Assembly (NCBI RefSeq): GCF_002953715.1
Contig: NZ_CP025012.1
Coordinates: 806,001-870,000 of the forward strand
DNA: 64,000 nucleotides
Direction of reading: 5' to 3'
Source of the DNA: Rhizobium leguminosarum
Lineage (GTDB): Bacteria; Pseudomonadota; Alphaproteobacteria; Rhizobiales; Rhizobiaceae
Shown: positions 24,287-32,128 of the stretch, piece by piece
How the letters are laid out: each line of letters opens with the position of its first letter
Position numbering within the stretch: position 1 is the first letter of the stretch
Made by a program: the position numbers and the translations under genes
The notes under the pieces: model-generated
The model's input: only the letters and a program-made list of their open reading frames with translations
Told to the model about the DNA's origin: nothing
Databases searched by the model: none

Positions 24287-24510
24287 GCAACGAAGGCCAT
24301 TCGAGTGCGCCGGGCGCCAATGTGATCGTTGAGCATTATTGCGAGCACCGGCTTGCCGACGGCACACGCTGCAAAGAATGGGGAGGCTGGGGAAACAGCC
24401 CATCCCCGGCCGTGCCAACGCGCTGGTGGTGCTTCGAGCATTTCCCGCACAAGACATTTGAACAGGGACAGGCGCTGAGGCTGACGCCGAGAACGGCGTT
24501 CTCACCTTGA
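24283..24510 (+). CDS. Hypothetical small protein, possible metal site
   Basis: 75 residues. Cys and His are spaced as HYCEHRLADGTRCKEWGG...WWCFEHFPH, which could make a zinc-binding knuckle (Cys-x-His, Cys, Cys-xx-His). Overlaps the preceding gene by four bases. Function unknown. Confidence 0.5.
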   Translation: MSNEGHSSAPGANVIVEHYCEHRLADGTRCKEWGGWGNSPSPAVPTRWWCFEHFPHKTFEQGQALRLTPRTAFSP

Positions 24511-24568
24511 TGCGCGGCGGTGAGCAGGCAGGCGGGATGCCGGCTTCGCCCATCGCGACATGAGGGTC

Positions 24569-25171
24569 TCACGCGCCCGACGGTGCAACGGCCCGCAACG
24601 CGGTCCTGACGATCGCATCGCCGAACTCCGGCGAGACCGGGCGATGGCCGACCAGCAGCCGGAAGAACACCGGTCCGTAGATCATGTCGAGCAGCGCCTC
24701 CATATCAGGCGGCGGAACGATCTCTCCCCGAGCCAGAGCCTCCTCCAGGATGACACGACCCGCGTTGCGGCTTGACAGGATCACCTGATTGCGGAAGGCC
24801 TTGGTGAATTCGCTTTCCGGGTCGGCGGCCGCAAGTGCCATCGTGATCTGCCGTCCGCGCGTGCTCGCAAAGGCAGTCACCAGTCCGCTCATCTGCGCGC
24901 CGAGAGCCGCCTGCGCCGTGCCCCCTCCAACCTCCGCTTCCGGTAGCCGGTTGACCAGGAGAGCGGCCATCGCCAGTTCCTGCGCGTTGGCCCAGGAGCG
25001 ATAGATCGTCGGCTTGCCGACACCAGAGCGCGCCGCCACGGCTTCGATCGTCATGCGGCCAAAACCTTCGGCCATCAGGATTTCATGGGCGGCCTCCAAG
25101 GCACGCCTCTGCGCGGCAGCGCTTGGCGGCCGCCCTCGTTTCTTCGGTGTCGCATTACTCTCTTGACTCAT
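24569..25171 (-). CDS. TetR-family regulator
   Basis: 200 residues from MSQESNATPKKRGRPPS. The helix-turn-helix (about 20-60) reads AAHEILMAEGFGRMTIEAVAARSGVGKPTIYRSWANAQELAMAAL, the GxGKxTIYRxW form of TetR/AcrR regulators with a TetR_C_11-like domain. Divergent from the VOC-protein gene at 25223, with a perfect TTACG-N3-CGTAA dyad between them. Confidence 0.92.
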   Translation of the reverse strand: MSQESNATPKKRGRPPSAAAQRRALEAAHEILMAEGFGRMTIEAVAARSGVGKPTIYRSWANAQELAMAALLVNRLPEAEVGGGTAQAALGAQMSGLVTAFASTRGRQITMALAAADPESEFTKAFRNQVILSSRNAGRVILEEALARGEIVPPPDMEALLDMIYGPVFFRLLVGHRPVSPEFGDAIVRTALRAVAPSGA

Positions 25172-25175
25172 ATAT

Positions 25176-25188
25176 TTACGATACGTAA
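25176..25188. promoter_or_regulatory. TetR operator candidate between tetR and VOC gene
   Basis: TTACGATACGTAA: five-base arms TTACG/CGTAA around a central ATA, perfectly symmetric, five bases upstream of the tetR start on the minus strand and 35 bases before the VOC start. Dyads of this ACGTA type are common for TetR members whose recognition helix contains GVGKxTIYRxW. Confidence 0.6.
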
Positions 25189-25222
25189 CGTTAATGAAGA
25201 ACCCAGTCAAGGAGGATCATCC

Positions 25223-25672
25223 ATGCCGAGTTTTGCCCGAAAAGTGAGCGCCTACTTCATCGTCAAGGATGCGGCACGGGCCATCGACTTCTACAAGCAG
25301 GCTTTCGGCGCCACGGAAGTCTTCCGCATGACCGATCCTTCGGACGGGCGGATCGGCCATGCCGAGCTGCGTTTCGGAGAGACGCTGATGATGCTGGCAG
25401 ACGAATATCCGGACTTCGGCGCCCTGTCTCCCGATACCGTCGGAGGCTCGCCGGTGACCTTCCACATGGACACGGTGTCGACCGACGAAGCACTGGCGCA
25501 GGCGCTGTCGGCCGGGGCGACGATGTTGCGCCCGGCGACCGACCAGAGTTTTGGCGAGCGGGTGGCGCAGGTGCTTGATCCCTTCGGTCATCGCTGGATG
25601 TTGTCGCAAACCATCGAGCAGGTCACGCCTGAGGAGATGCAACGCCGCTGGAACGAGGACATGTCGGCGTGA
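25223..25672 (+). CDS. VOC-family (PhnB-like glyoxalase/dioxygenase fold) protein
   Basis: 149 residues. The PhnB/YdcJ-like opening is VSAYFIVKDAARAIDFYKQAFGATEVFRMTDPSDGRIGHAELRFGETLMMLADEYP. The terminal VLDPFGHRWMLSQTIEQVTPEEMQRR is typical. The strong ribosome site GGAGG precedes ATG. The fold can bind a metal via His/Glu, but relatives lack a proven reaction. Likely repressed by the divergent TetR. Confidence 0.85.
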   Translation: MPSFARKVSAYFIVKDAARAIDFYKQAFGATEVFRMTDPSDGRIGHAELRFGETLMMLADEYPDFGALSPDTVGGSPVTFHMDTVSTDEALAQALSAGATMLRPATDQSFGERVAQVLDPFGHRWMLSQTIEQVTPEEMQRRWNEDMSA

Positions 25673-25831
25673 GTGCCGCAGCGACGAGATCAGGCTCGGG
25701 ACGCATCGATCAGAGCCAGAAAATGACGGTTGTGGTGATACAGATCGCCGACTCGAATCTGATTTGCAGCCCCTTGGAAATCCCTCCGATTCAAGACAAG
25801 ATCAACCCGGCCTAGTGTCTGGGGAATCCTG

Positions 25832-26305
25832 ATGGAAAACCACGAGCCGTTTTTACGCGAGGCGATTGCGCTCTCGAAATCCGCGGTGGAAAACGGCGAC
25901 GAACCGTTTGGCTCTGTGCTGGTGAAGGACGGCGAAGTCATCCTGCGCGCCGAAAACAGCGTCTTCACCGGCCACGATATGACCAACCACGCCGAGATGA
26001 ACCTGGTTAAACTGGCGGCGCAGCACTACGACACTGCTTTTCTCGCCGGCTGCACGCTCTACACCAGCACGGAACCCTGCGCGATGTGCGCCGGGGCGAT
26101 TTACTGGTCGGGCATCGGGCGCATGGTATTTGCATGCTCCGAAACGCGGCTTGGCGAGATCGCCGGGATCGGGTTGAACGTGCCGAGCCGGGCGGTGTTG
26201 CAAACCGGCGCCCGCAACGTCACTGTGGTTGGCCCGACGAACCTCGAAGACGAAGCCGCCGAAGTCCATCAGCAATTCTGGCCGAAGCATCTGGGCAAGG
26301 CTTAG
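25832..26305 (+). CDS. Nucleoside deaminase (cytidine/guanine deaminase fold)
   Basis: 157 residues with the zinc site of the CDA superfamily: NHAEMNLV (His and catalytic Glu, about 52-57) and STEPCAMCAGAIYWSGI (two Cys, about 85-95). The long ENGDEPFGSVLVKDG opening and YWSGIGRMVFACSE are most like guanine deaminase/TadA-related members. The TAG stop overlaps a repeat that begins TAGAGCGCC. Confidence 0.88.
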   Translation: MENHEPFLREAIALSKSAVENGDEPFGSVLVKDGEVILRAENSVFTGHDMTNHAEMNLVKLAAQHYDTAFLAGCTLYTSTEPCAMCAGAIYWSGIGRMVFACSETRLGEIAGIGLNVPSRAVLQTGARNVTVVGPTNLEDEAAEVHQQFWPKHLGKA

Positions 26306-26344
26306 AGCGCCGTGCGTCCTTTGGGACGCACAAAGGACGCTCTA
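26303..26344. repeat. TAGAGC-type short palindromic repeat
   Basis: Contains the hairpin GTGCGTCC-TTTG-GGACGCAC and ends GACGCTCTA. The left end is the stop codon of the deaminase gene. An almost identical copy follows the cupin gene at 28449. Confidence 0.8.
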
Positions 26345-26389
26345 ACACCTTCAATCCTCGCATCGGCTCACATCAATAGGTCCCGGGCC

Positions 26390-26505
26390 TAGAACAGGAT
26401 GATTTTAGGCCCGTTTGGCCTGAAATCTGAATCCTGTTCTACATTAAAGAGTTAGAGCATGATGTCGTCCGAAAACCGCTCACACTTTTCGGCATCATGC
26501 TCTAG
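26390..26505. repeat. TAG-AACAGGATGA repeat, GCTCTAG end
   Basis: About 115 bases almost identical to the copy at 45961-46075, e.g. ACAGGATGATTTTAGGCC and TTAGAGCATGATGTCGTCCG. The right end GCTCTAG supplies the stop codon of the TadG-like gene on the minus strand. Confidence 0.85.
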
Positions 26506-27839
26506 CTGGTTATCCGAGGTGCGCTGACGATCTTCCGGAACAAGGCCTCCATGGCCTCTTCAATGCCGTCGGTGGGACTGACCGCGAAATAGAAGCCTGG
26601 GGTTGCACATTCTTCCATTTTCGCGGCGATTTTGGTCTCGAAAGGCTTTACCCAGTCATTGTAGAAGTCGTTGTCGGGCAGGGGCAGATAGGTCGTATAA
26701 AGGACGGCGACTTTGATGCCGCGATCTTTGAGCTTCTGGCAATTGCTCGTGTCGATCGGTTCGATGCATCGTCCGCCGTTTACTCCTTTCGGGCTGGTGC
26801 AGCCGGCCGGCTTATAGCTATCCCCAACACCGTCGGCGACAAAAAATACGATCTTCTGGCGATCGGCATTGCTGGTGCCCATGCCGGCGTTGCCCTTGAT
26901 TTCGGTATCGATCCCTTTCAGCGCTTCGTCAAAGCTCGTCTGCTGGTCGTTGAAGTAGTTCTGAGATGGAATGCTCATAAGATTTATCATGTCGGTCGCG
27001 ACTGCCACGGCGCCAAGATCATAGTCCAGGTCGGAGACCTTGAAGAGCTTCGCGGCCTTGGCGTCCTGGGCAGTCTTGCCGAACGTATAGGCAGCGACCC
27101 GGAATTGGCTTGCCATGGACTGCGTGTCCTTTGCCTTGGCCATCAAGGCTTTGACGGCAGCGGCGACCACGTCGATACGGATCGTCACGCCATTATTGCG
27201 TGCGACATTGTAGTAGCTATTCTTATCCTCGACGCCCTTTTCAGAAACGATGTGGCATGCGAATGCGCAGTTTTTATCTTTGCCTTTATCGTGGCCGTTT
27301 GCTGTCGCTTTTTTCATGGCGGTGATGTCATCAGGGGTGGCCCCAACGCCCATCGATGGCGTGTTATCCAGCAGCATGAAGAAATCCATGTAGGACGGGG
27401 TCTCATACCGGGCGGTTGCCGTCCCGGAAACGGTGATTTGATGAAATCCCATCACCTGCATGAAGGTCGTGGGCATCGTCGCGTTAAAGGATACGGTCGA
27501 GCTGAGAATACCGGCCTTTTTTTGAACGCTGATGTCGACGGTGACGGGCACGTCGCCCTGTTTTTTGGACGTCTGCGAAAAGAAGATCTTCTGGGCTTCG
27601 GATTTTCCAAGCGTCAGCGATCCATCGCCGGACATCGTGTTTGCTTGCGTTGCCGCATCTGACTTAGGTGTAATGGATCCCACCGCTGCCGCGTCCGCAG
27701 CAACATAGAGTTCGGTGCGAAGCGACAGGGCGCTGCCAAAATCAATGGCTGTACCTGCAGCCCCGAGCAGGGGGACGACGAGCAGCGCCGTCATGATTCC
27801 GAAGTTGCCGGATCGGTCAAGAATGAAACGACGCAACAT
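26502..27839 (-). CDS. TadG-like pilus-assembly protein with vWA domain
   Basis: 445 residues. The TadE/TadG N-terminal segment SGNFGIMTALLVVPLLGAAGTAIDFGSAL (about 10-38) is one membrane helix. Then a von Willebrand factor A-like domain, starting MDFFMLLDNTPSMG (about 152), with a DxTxS-type MIDAS instead of DxSxS. Several Cys (CAFACH, CTSP, CIEP, CQKL, CATP) suggest disulfides outside the membrane. It is an orphan: no tad cluster lies nearby. Stop codon lies inside a repeat. Confidence 0.85.
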   Translation of the reverse strand: MLRRFILDRSGNFGIMTALLVVPLLGAAGTAIDFGSALSLRTELYVAADAAAVGSITPKSDAATQANTMSGDGSLTLGKSEAQKIFFSQTSKKQGDVPVTVDISVQKKAGILSSTVSFNATMPTTFMQVMGFHQITVSGTATARYETPSYMDFFMLLDNTPSMGVGATPDDITAMKKATANGHDKGKDKNCAFACHIVSEKGVEDKNSYYNVARNNGVTIRIDVVAAAVKALMAKAKDTQSMASQFRVAAYTFGKTAQDAKAAKLFKVSDLDYDLGAVAVATDMINLMSIPSQNYFNDQQTSFDEALKGIDTEIKGNAGMGTSNADRQKIVFFVADGVGDSYKPAGCTSPKGVNGGRCIEPIDTSNCQKLKDRGIKVAVLYTTYLPLPDNDFYNDWVKPFETKIAAKMEECATPGFYFAVSPTDGIEEAMEALFRKIVSAPRITS

Positions 27840-28100
27840 ACAAAGGCTGCCTTCCCGGTATCCGTGCTGGTGATTGTGTCACAATCAAATTGCTACAATG
27901 GCGTTCAATAACAGCGGAACTTAAACCAAAGGCAAAAACGTATGGTTGTATTTTCACTAAATCGCTGAAGAACTCGCGGTCGCAATCATCCGCGCCATCG
28001 AAGCCCACAGTAGCCATCTGCATATTCGCCATTGATAGACGAGCGCTCTTGGCGCGCGGGATTTCCACGCTACCTCTGCACGCGGCAATGGAGGAAGACG
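27840..28100. other. AT-rich intergenic region between TadG and cupin genes
   Basis: About 260 bases, less GC-rich than flanking genes, with both 5' ends directed outward (TadG to the left, cupin to the right). It should carry both promoters. No dyad with strong symmetry was noticed. Confidence 0.3.
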
Positions 28101-28451
28101 ATGAAAGTCCGTAAGTTCACGGTGACCGACGTGGCGTTGGAGCGTTCCCCCGGGCAGCAGGCAGACATCTTCGTCGGCAATCTGGTTGACGAGCGGCAGG
28201 GAGGGCCGGTCACCATCGGCTATGGACGCTACGCGCCCGGCCAGAGCCTCACCGAGACGATTGATGTCGACGACGTCATGATCGTTCTGGAAGGCCGGCT
28301 ATCGGTCTCGACAGATTTGGGGACAGTCATCGCCGGGCCCGGCGAGATCGTCTACATGCCCAAGGGCGAAGCGGTGACCATCCGCTCGCACGAGGAGGGC
28401 GCGCTCACCGCCTATGTCACCTATCCCCATTGGCGCCCGGCGCACGACTAG
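28101..28451 (+). CDS. Cupin, EutQ/AraC-ligand-binding type
   Basis: 116 residues from MKVRKFTVTD. The cupin strands are GYGRYAPGQSLTETIDVDDVMIVLEGRLSVSTDLGTVIAGPGEIVYMPKGEAVTIRS, with the canonical G(X)5-type spacing but Asp/Glu where metal-binding His would sit, so metal binding is uncertain. EutQ-like members act in ethanolamine catabolism, but no eut genes accompany this one. Ribosome site GGAGGAAG before ATG. The TAG stop is the start of a repeat. Confidence 0.75.
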   Translation: MKVRKFTVTDVALERSPGQQADIFVGNLVDERQGGPVTIGYGRYAPGQSLTETIDVDDVMIVLEGRLSVSTDLGTVIAGPGEIVYMPKGEAVTIRSHEEGALTAYVTYPHWRPAHD

Positions 28452-28552
28452 AGCGCCGTGCGTCCTTTCGGACGCACTAAGGACGCTCTAACACTTTCAA
28501 TCCTCGCATCGTACTTTCCGAAAATCGATTCCGATTTTCGGGCCGATGCTAG
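28449..28552. repeat. TAGAGC-type repeat with extended end
   Basis: First 60 bases (AGAGCGCCGTGCGTCC...CAATCCTCGCATCG) match the deaminase-side copy at 26303. A second palindromic part follows, GAAAATCG-ATTC-CGATTTTC at about 28519-28538, ending GATGCTAG. The left end is the stop codon of the cupin gene. Confidence 0.8.
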
Positions 28553-28567
28553 GCCGCGGTCTGCGGC

Positions 28568-29359
28568 TCAGCGCTTGTATTCGGGCTCGCTGCGATCAAG
28601 CGCGCGCTTCACGGACTCCAGATGGAGCCGGGCCGACTCCGGGTCTCCCTCGCGCATTTGCCGATACGCCGCTTCGGCGATCTCAGGCGCGACGGCAAGG
28701 ACTTCGCGTCCGGTCGACAGGGCGAGCGTCTGCACTTCGCAGGCGCGCTCGAGGTAATAGAGGTCGTCCCAGGCCTCGGCGATATTGGGTGCGCAGACCA
28801 TCACGCCGTGGTGCTTCATGAAGACGATGTCGGCATCGCCGATTGCGGCAGCGATCCGATCGCCCTCGCGCGCGTCGAGCGCCAGGCCGTTATAGTTGCG
28901 GTCGACGGCCGTGCGTCCATAGAATTTCAAGGCGGTCTGCCCGGCAAAGATGAGGGGATCGCCCTCCGTCATCGAAAGGGCGGTGGCATAAGGCATATGG
29001 GTGTGGAACGCCGCCTTGGCGCGCGGGACGTTCTTGTGAATCCTGGCGTGGATGTAAAAAGCGGTGGCCTCGGGCTGCCCGCTGCCCGACACGACGTTGC
29101 CGTGAAAATCGCAGATCAACAGCATCGAGGCCGTCAGTTCGGCGAAAGCGTAGCCGTACGGGTTGACGATGAACAGGTCGTCATAGCCGGGAACGACGGC
29201 CGAGAAGTGGTTGCAGATCCCTTCCTCCATGCCGAGCCTTGCCGCCATCCGGAAGCAGGCGGCAAGATCGACGCGGGCCTGCCAGATGTCGTCCGTATCA
29301 AGTTTCGGCTGGTTGGGGCCGCCGGCGGGCGAGGGGGCTGTATTGAGGGAGTGCGCCAT
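28568..29359 (-). CDS. Class II aldolase/adducin-domain protein
   Basis: 263 residues. The fold is marked by LAACFRMAARLGMEEGICNHFSAVVPGYDDLFIVNPYG, the zinc-ligand His pair in AAFHTHMPYATALSM and the third His in FMKHHGVMVCAPNIAEAW. The catalytic acidic residue of true fuculose aldolases is not evident, so aldolase activity is unproven; many relatives act on other substrates. No ribosome site is evident at the chosen start. Isolated gene. Confidence 0.85.
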   Translation of the reverse strand: MAHSLNTAPSPAGGPNQPKLDTDDIWQARVDLAACFRMAARLGMEEGICNHFSAVVPGYDDLFIVNPYGYAFAELTASMLLICDFHGNVVSGSGQPEATAFYIHARIHKNVPRAKAAFHTHMPYATALSMTEGDPLIFAGQTALKFYGRTAVDRNYNGLALDAREGDRIAAAIGDADIVFMKHHGVMVCAPNIAEAWDDLYYLERACEVQTLALSTGREVLAVAPEIAEAAYRQMREGDPESARLHLESVKRALDRSEPEYKR

Positions 29360-29945
29360 GGGTTCGTTTCAGATTGGTGTCGAAGGAGAGGGTGGCTGCG
29401 TTCTGGATTACGCCCGGATCAGCCTCGCATCAAGCCGGCTGGAGACAAACATGGTTCGGTTCATTTGCATATTTTGGGTGAATACGCTGCTCGGCGGCTG
29501 TGCCTTTCCGTAACTGCGAGCCATGAGTTATCGGGGCGGGTATGGATCCCAGGCTCAAGGCCATTGCTGTCCGGTTCGCGCCAATGGCTGCCCCTCACCC
29601 TAACCCTCTCCCCGTAAACGGGTAGAGGGGACATGCCAAACGCAGCGTGGAGGTTGAGGGAGCCGGTGCGGCATATCCCCTTCTCCCCGCATGCGGGGGT
29701 CCGGCGGACGGGTCGAGACACGTGGCTCGACCCAGGCAGAGGTGCCGGCAGGCGGATGAGGGGCCGGTGTCGGCAATCTCCTGAGCCGGGATCGCCTGGC
29801 ATTGAACCTCCTGCTCGGTCTCAAACGCCGTGAAACGTCAGAAGCCGAGTAGAATCAACGCCATGCACCTCGTCCGCATCTATTAACCGGATGGCCGTGG
29901 CTCAGGGTCTGGGATAACGGAGGTTGGGGACGTGTTTTTGCATTT
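29360..29945. repeat. Gene-free repeat cluster: CCCTCACCCTAACC-type element and broken repeats
   Basis: 586 bases without genes. At 29588-29765 lies the CCTCACCCTAACCCTCTCCC element with the inner palindrome CCCCGTAAACGGG and a right arm GGCAGGCGGATGAGGGGC, a dispersed type well known in rhizobia. Around 29541-29570 and 29893-29935 are fragments of the GACCCGAGGATCCA repeat's right arm (GGATCCCAGGCTCAAGGCC; GTCTGGGATAACGGAGG). Confidence 0.6.
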
Positions 29946-30350
29946 TTATGCACCGTTCTCTGGCGATTGCACTGGAAGGTAGTCCATAGGAATGAGGTGG
30001 CTATGCAGACCAGGGCCATCGGGTTGCCCCGGATCATAGAAGACGCCGTTATCGGCGTCATAGAGGATGAAGTGGTCTCCTTCGACATGGACTATCGCTA
30101 CGCCGAAAACATCGCTCCAGCTCTCTGCCTTGCGTAATCCGCCAGTTTGCCAGCCCAGCGCGGTCAGGACGCCGCGCAGTTCTTTCCACGTTGTGTAGTG
30201 ATTGGTCTGAACGCCCCAATCGATCATGCCGGCAATCTGGTCGTAGGGTTTGCCCGTCAGCATCTGCAAGACGAAAACGCCGCAGCCATCATCCCTTGGA
30301 CATTGCGTAACAAATTTGAAGCGGACCTTATCGGCTGCGGGTTGTATCAA
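29946..30350 (-). CDS. C39-like (papain-fold) cysteine peptidase-like protein
   Basis: 134 residues. CPRDDGCGVFVLQMLTGKPYDQI puts a nucleophilic Cys at about residue 23 in the CGVxxLQML setting of C39-like peptidases. VEGDHFILYDADNGVFYDPG supplies the His and the Asp/Asn. The start is TTG at 30350 with AGGAA upstream; no ATG fits the N-terminus. No signal peptide or transporter partner, so it acts in the cytoplasm or is a relic of a bacteriocin-type peptidase. Confidence 0.6.
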   Translation of the reverse strand: MIQPAADKVRFKFVTQCPRDDGCGVFVLQMLTGKPYDQIAGMIDWGVQTNHYTTWKELRGVLTALGWQTGGLRKAESWSDVFGVAIVHVEGDHFILYDADNGVFYDPGQPDGPGLHSHLIPMDYLPVQSPENGA

Positions 30351-30444
30351 TGTTCAGTTCCTGCGGTTAGGTTTCAGACGCCGCGCCGTACTCCTCGAGA
30401 AGAACGCTACGCGCCCAGAGCCTCACAGTCGAAAAATCGTTAGC

Positions 30445-30834
30445 TTAGCAGCCAGTCGTATTCCCGATCGACAGCAGATGAGCCATTGCATCGGTAATCG
30501 CGTGGTTGTCATAGGGTTTCGAGAAGAACCGGCTTCCCGTGGGGAGATTGCTCTCTTCGAGGATTGCTTCGCCGGATGCAACAATCAACCTGACAGGCGG
30601 CCACCGATCCCTGATGTAATGGGATAGCTTGATGCCGTCCATCGTGCCAGGCATCTGAACATCGGTGAAGACCAGATCGATGTCGTTTCGCGACTCAAGG
30701 ATGCGAATTGCCTCATCCGCATCGCACGCCTCAAGCGCTTCGTAGCCCGCAGATACCACCAGATCGACGGCACCCATCCGAATGATCGTGCTGTCTTCGA
30801 CGACCAGGACGATCGCCTTGCCATTTTTCATCAC
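30445..30834 (-). CDS. Single-domain response regulator
   Basis: 129 residues with a complete receiver domain and no output domain: acidic pocket VVEDS (about 11-15), phosphoacceptor Asp in FTDVQMPG (about 57), and Lys in FSKPYD (about 107). It lies 70 bases downstream of a sensor kinase on the same strand and is the evident partner. Without an effector domain it likely acts by protein contact or as a phosphate sink. Confidence 0.92.
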   Translation of the reverse strand: MMKNGKAIVLVVEDSTIIRMGAVDLVVSAGYEALEACDADEAIRILESRNDIDLVFTDVQMPGTMDGIKLSHYIRDRWPPVRLIVASGEAILEESNLPTGSRFFSKPYDNHAITDAMAHLLSIGNTTGC

Positions 30835-30904
30835 TCACTCGGTCAAATTGGAGTGTGAACCTCGCGGGCTCCGATAGTGTAGCGCTTGAGAAGCCAATCG
30901 GTTC

Positions 30905-31957
30905 CTATGCGGCCGTAGAAATGTCGGTTCGCAAACCGGCGCTTTCCCAGTGGCGGATTGTGACGGCGGTGCCGGGACCCGCATCGCTCAACTGAATTTC
31001 GCCATTCAGGCTCTTTGCGAGCGCCTCCACAATGCCGGTCCCCAGTCCCGCCTTTAGTGCATCGCTACCCGCAGGCATGCCGATGCCGTTGTCAGTAACG
31101 GAGAGAGTCCAGTCCTTGCCGGATGAGTGATAGTCGATGACGATTGCGCCCGGTCGTTCATCGGGAAAGGCGTGCTTGAGGGCGTTGATCACAAGCTCGG
31201 TCACGACAAGCCCCAAGCGAACGGAAACGTCCGCTGCCACGGCGCTATCGTCGACCGCCACCTGAATCGAAAGCCTGTCTGGGTCAGCGATCATCGACGC
31301 GCCGAGGCTTTGGCAAAGCTGAGTGAAATAGTGACGGAGTTCAACCTTGTCGCCGTGGGACATAGAGAGTTGGCGTTGGAGGGCCGCAATCGACATGACC
31401 CGGTGATGGGCGTTGTGGAGATGCCCGCGCGCTTCCTCCGACTGGACCCGCCGGGCGCTCTGCATGAGAACGCTGGCAATGATCTGGAGGCTGTTGGCGA
31501 CCCTGTGCTGGACCTCCTGCAGCAGGATGGCATTATCGCGAACGAGATCATCTTTCAGCCGAGCCTCGGCGCGCACATCGGTCACGTCGGTGATGGCCAG
31601 AAGCAGGCGAATATGGTCGATGTCGCCGTCATCGAGTGTCCGTGCATTGACGACCAAATGCCGTGTTTTCTCGTTTGGCCGTTGAAAGTCGATTTCGTAG
31701 GCCTCGATGGTCGCACTTCCCAAGGCGGTGGCCTTCAGCAGTGACGCAAGCTTGGGCATCGCCCATTCACCGTTTCCAATTTCGTTGAGGCTTTGGCCGC
31801 AAATCGTCTTGGGGTCGATGTCGAAGGCCCGGCAGAAGGATGCGCTCGCTGCGATGACCTTCTGGTCGTCGGACAGGAAAAGCAGCGGTTCATTGGACGA
31901 TACCACCACGGCAAGAGTGCTCGCCGCTTCGAAATGCACTGTGGGAATCTTTTGCAT
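30905..31957 (-). CDS. PAS-sensor histidine kinase, HisKA_2 family
   Basis: 350 residues from the ATG at 31957 (MQKIPTVHFEAAST), preferred over a TTG 60 bases upstream. A PAS sensor occupies about 15-130 (LLFLSDDQKVIAASASFCRAFDIDPKTICGQSLNEI). HisKA_2 follows with LQEVQHRVANSLQIIASVLMQSARR (phospho-His near 165). The HATPase_c has NALKHAFPDE and DNGIGMP. No membrane helices, so it is a soluble sensor. First in a two-gene operon with the receiver at 30445. Confidence 0.88.
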   Translation of the reverse strand: MQKIPTVHFEAASTLAVVVSSNEPLLFLSDDQKVIAASASFCRAFDIDPKTICGQSLNEIGNGEWAMPKLASLLKATALGSATIEAYEIDFQRPNEKTRHLVVNARTLDDGDIDHIRLLLAITDVTDVRAEARLKDDLVRDNAILLQEVQHRVANSLQIIASVLMQSARRVQSEEARGHLHNAHHRVMSIAALQRQLSMSHGDKVELRHYFTQLCQSLGASMIADPDRLSIQVAVDDSAVAADVSVRLGLVVTELVINALKHAFPDERPGAIVIDYHSSGKDWTLSVTDNGIGMPAGSDALKAGLGTGIVEALAKSLNGEIQLSDAGPGTAVTIRHWESAGLRTDISTAA

Positions 31958-32128
31958 GGAGAGGCCCTCATGGGCCGGAGACTCGCGGAGCAAGTCATCA
32001 CTCGGCAACAATGCCAACCGGCCGGAGGCTCAACTGGACAAAGAGACTATAACACGCGTGACGCGTAATACTTTCATACTAAATATCGCGGGCTGCCATA
32101 CCGTGCGATGGGCCGATTGCTGCGAGCG

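Noticed and set aside
25690..25831. Purine riboswitch before the deaminase gene
   Set aside because: No conserved three-way junction loops were seen; the leader is short and unstructured by eye.
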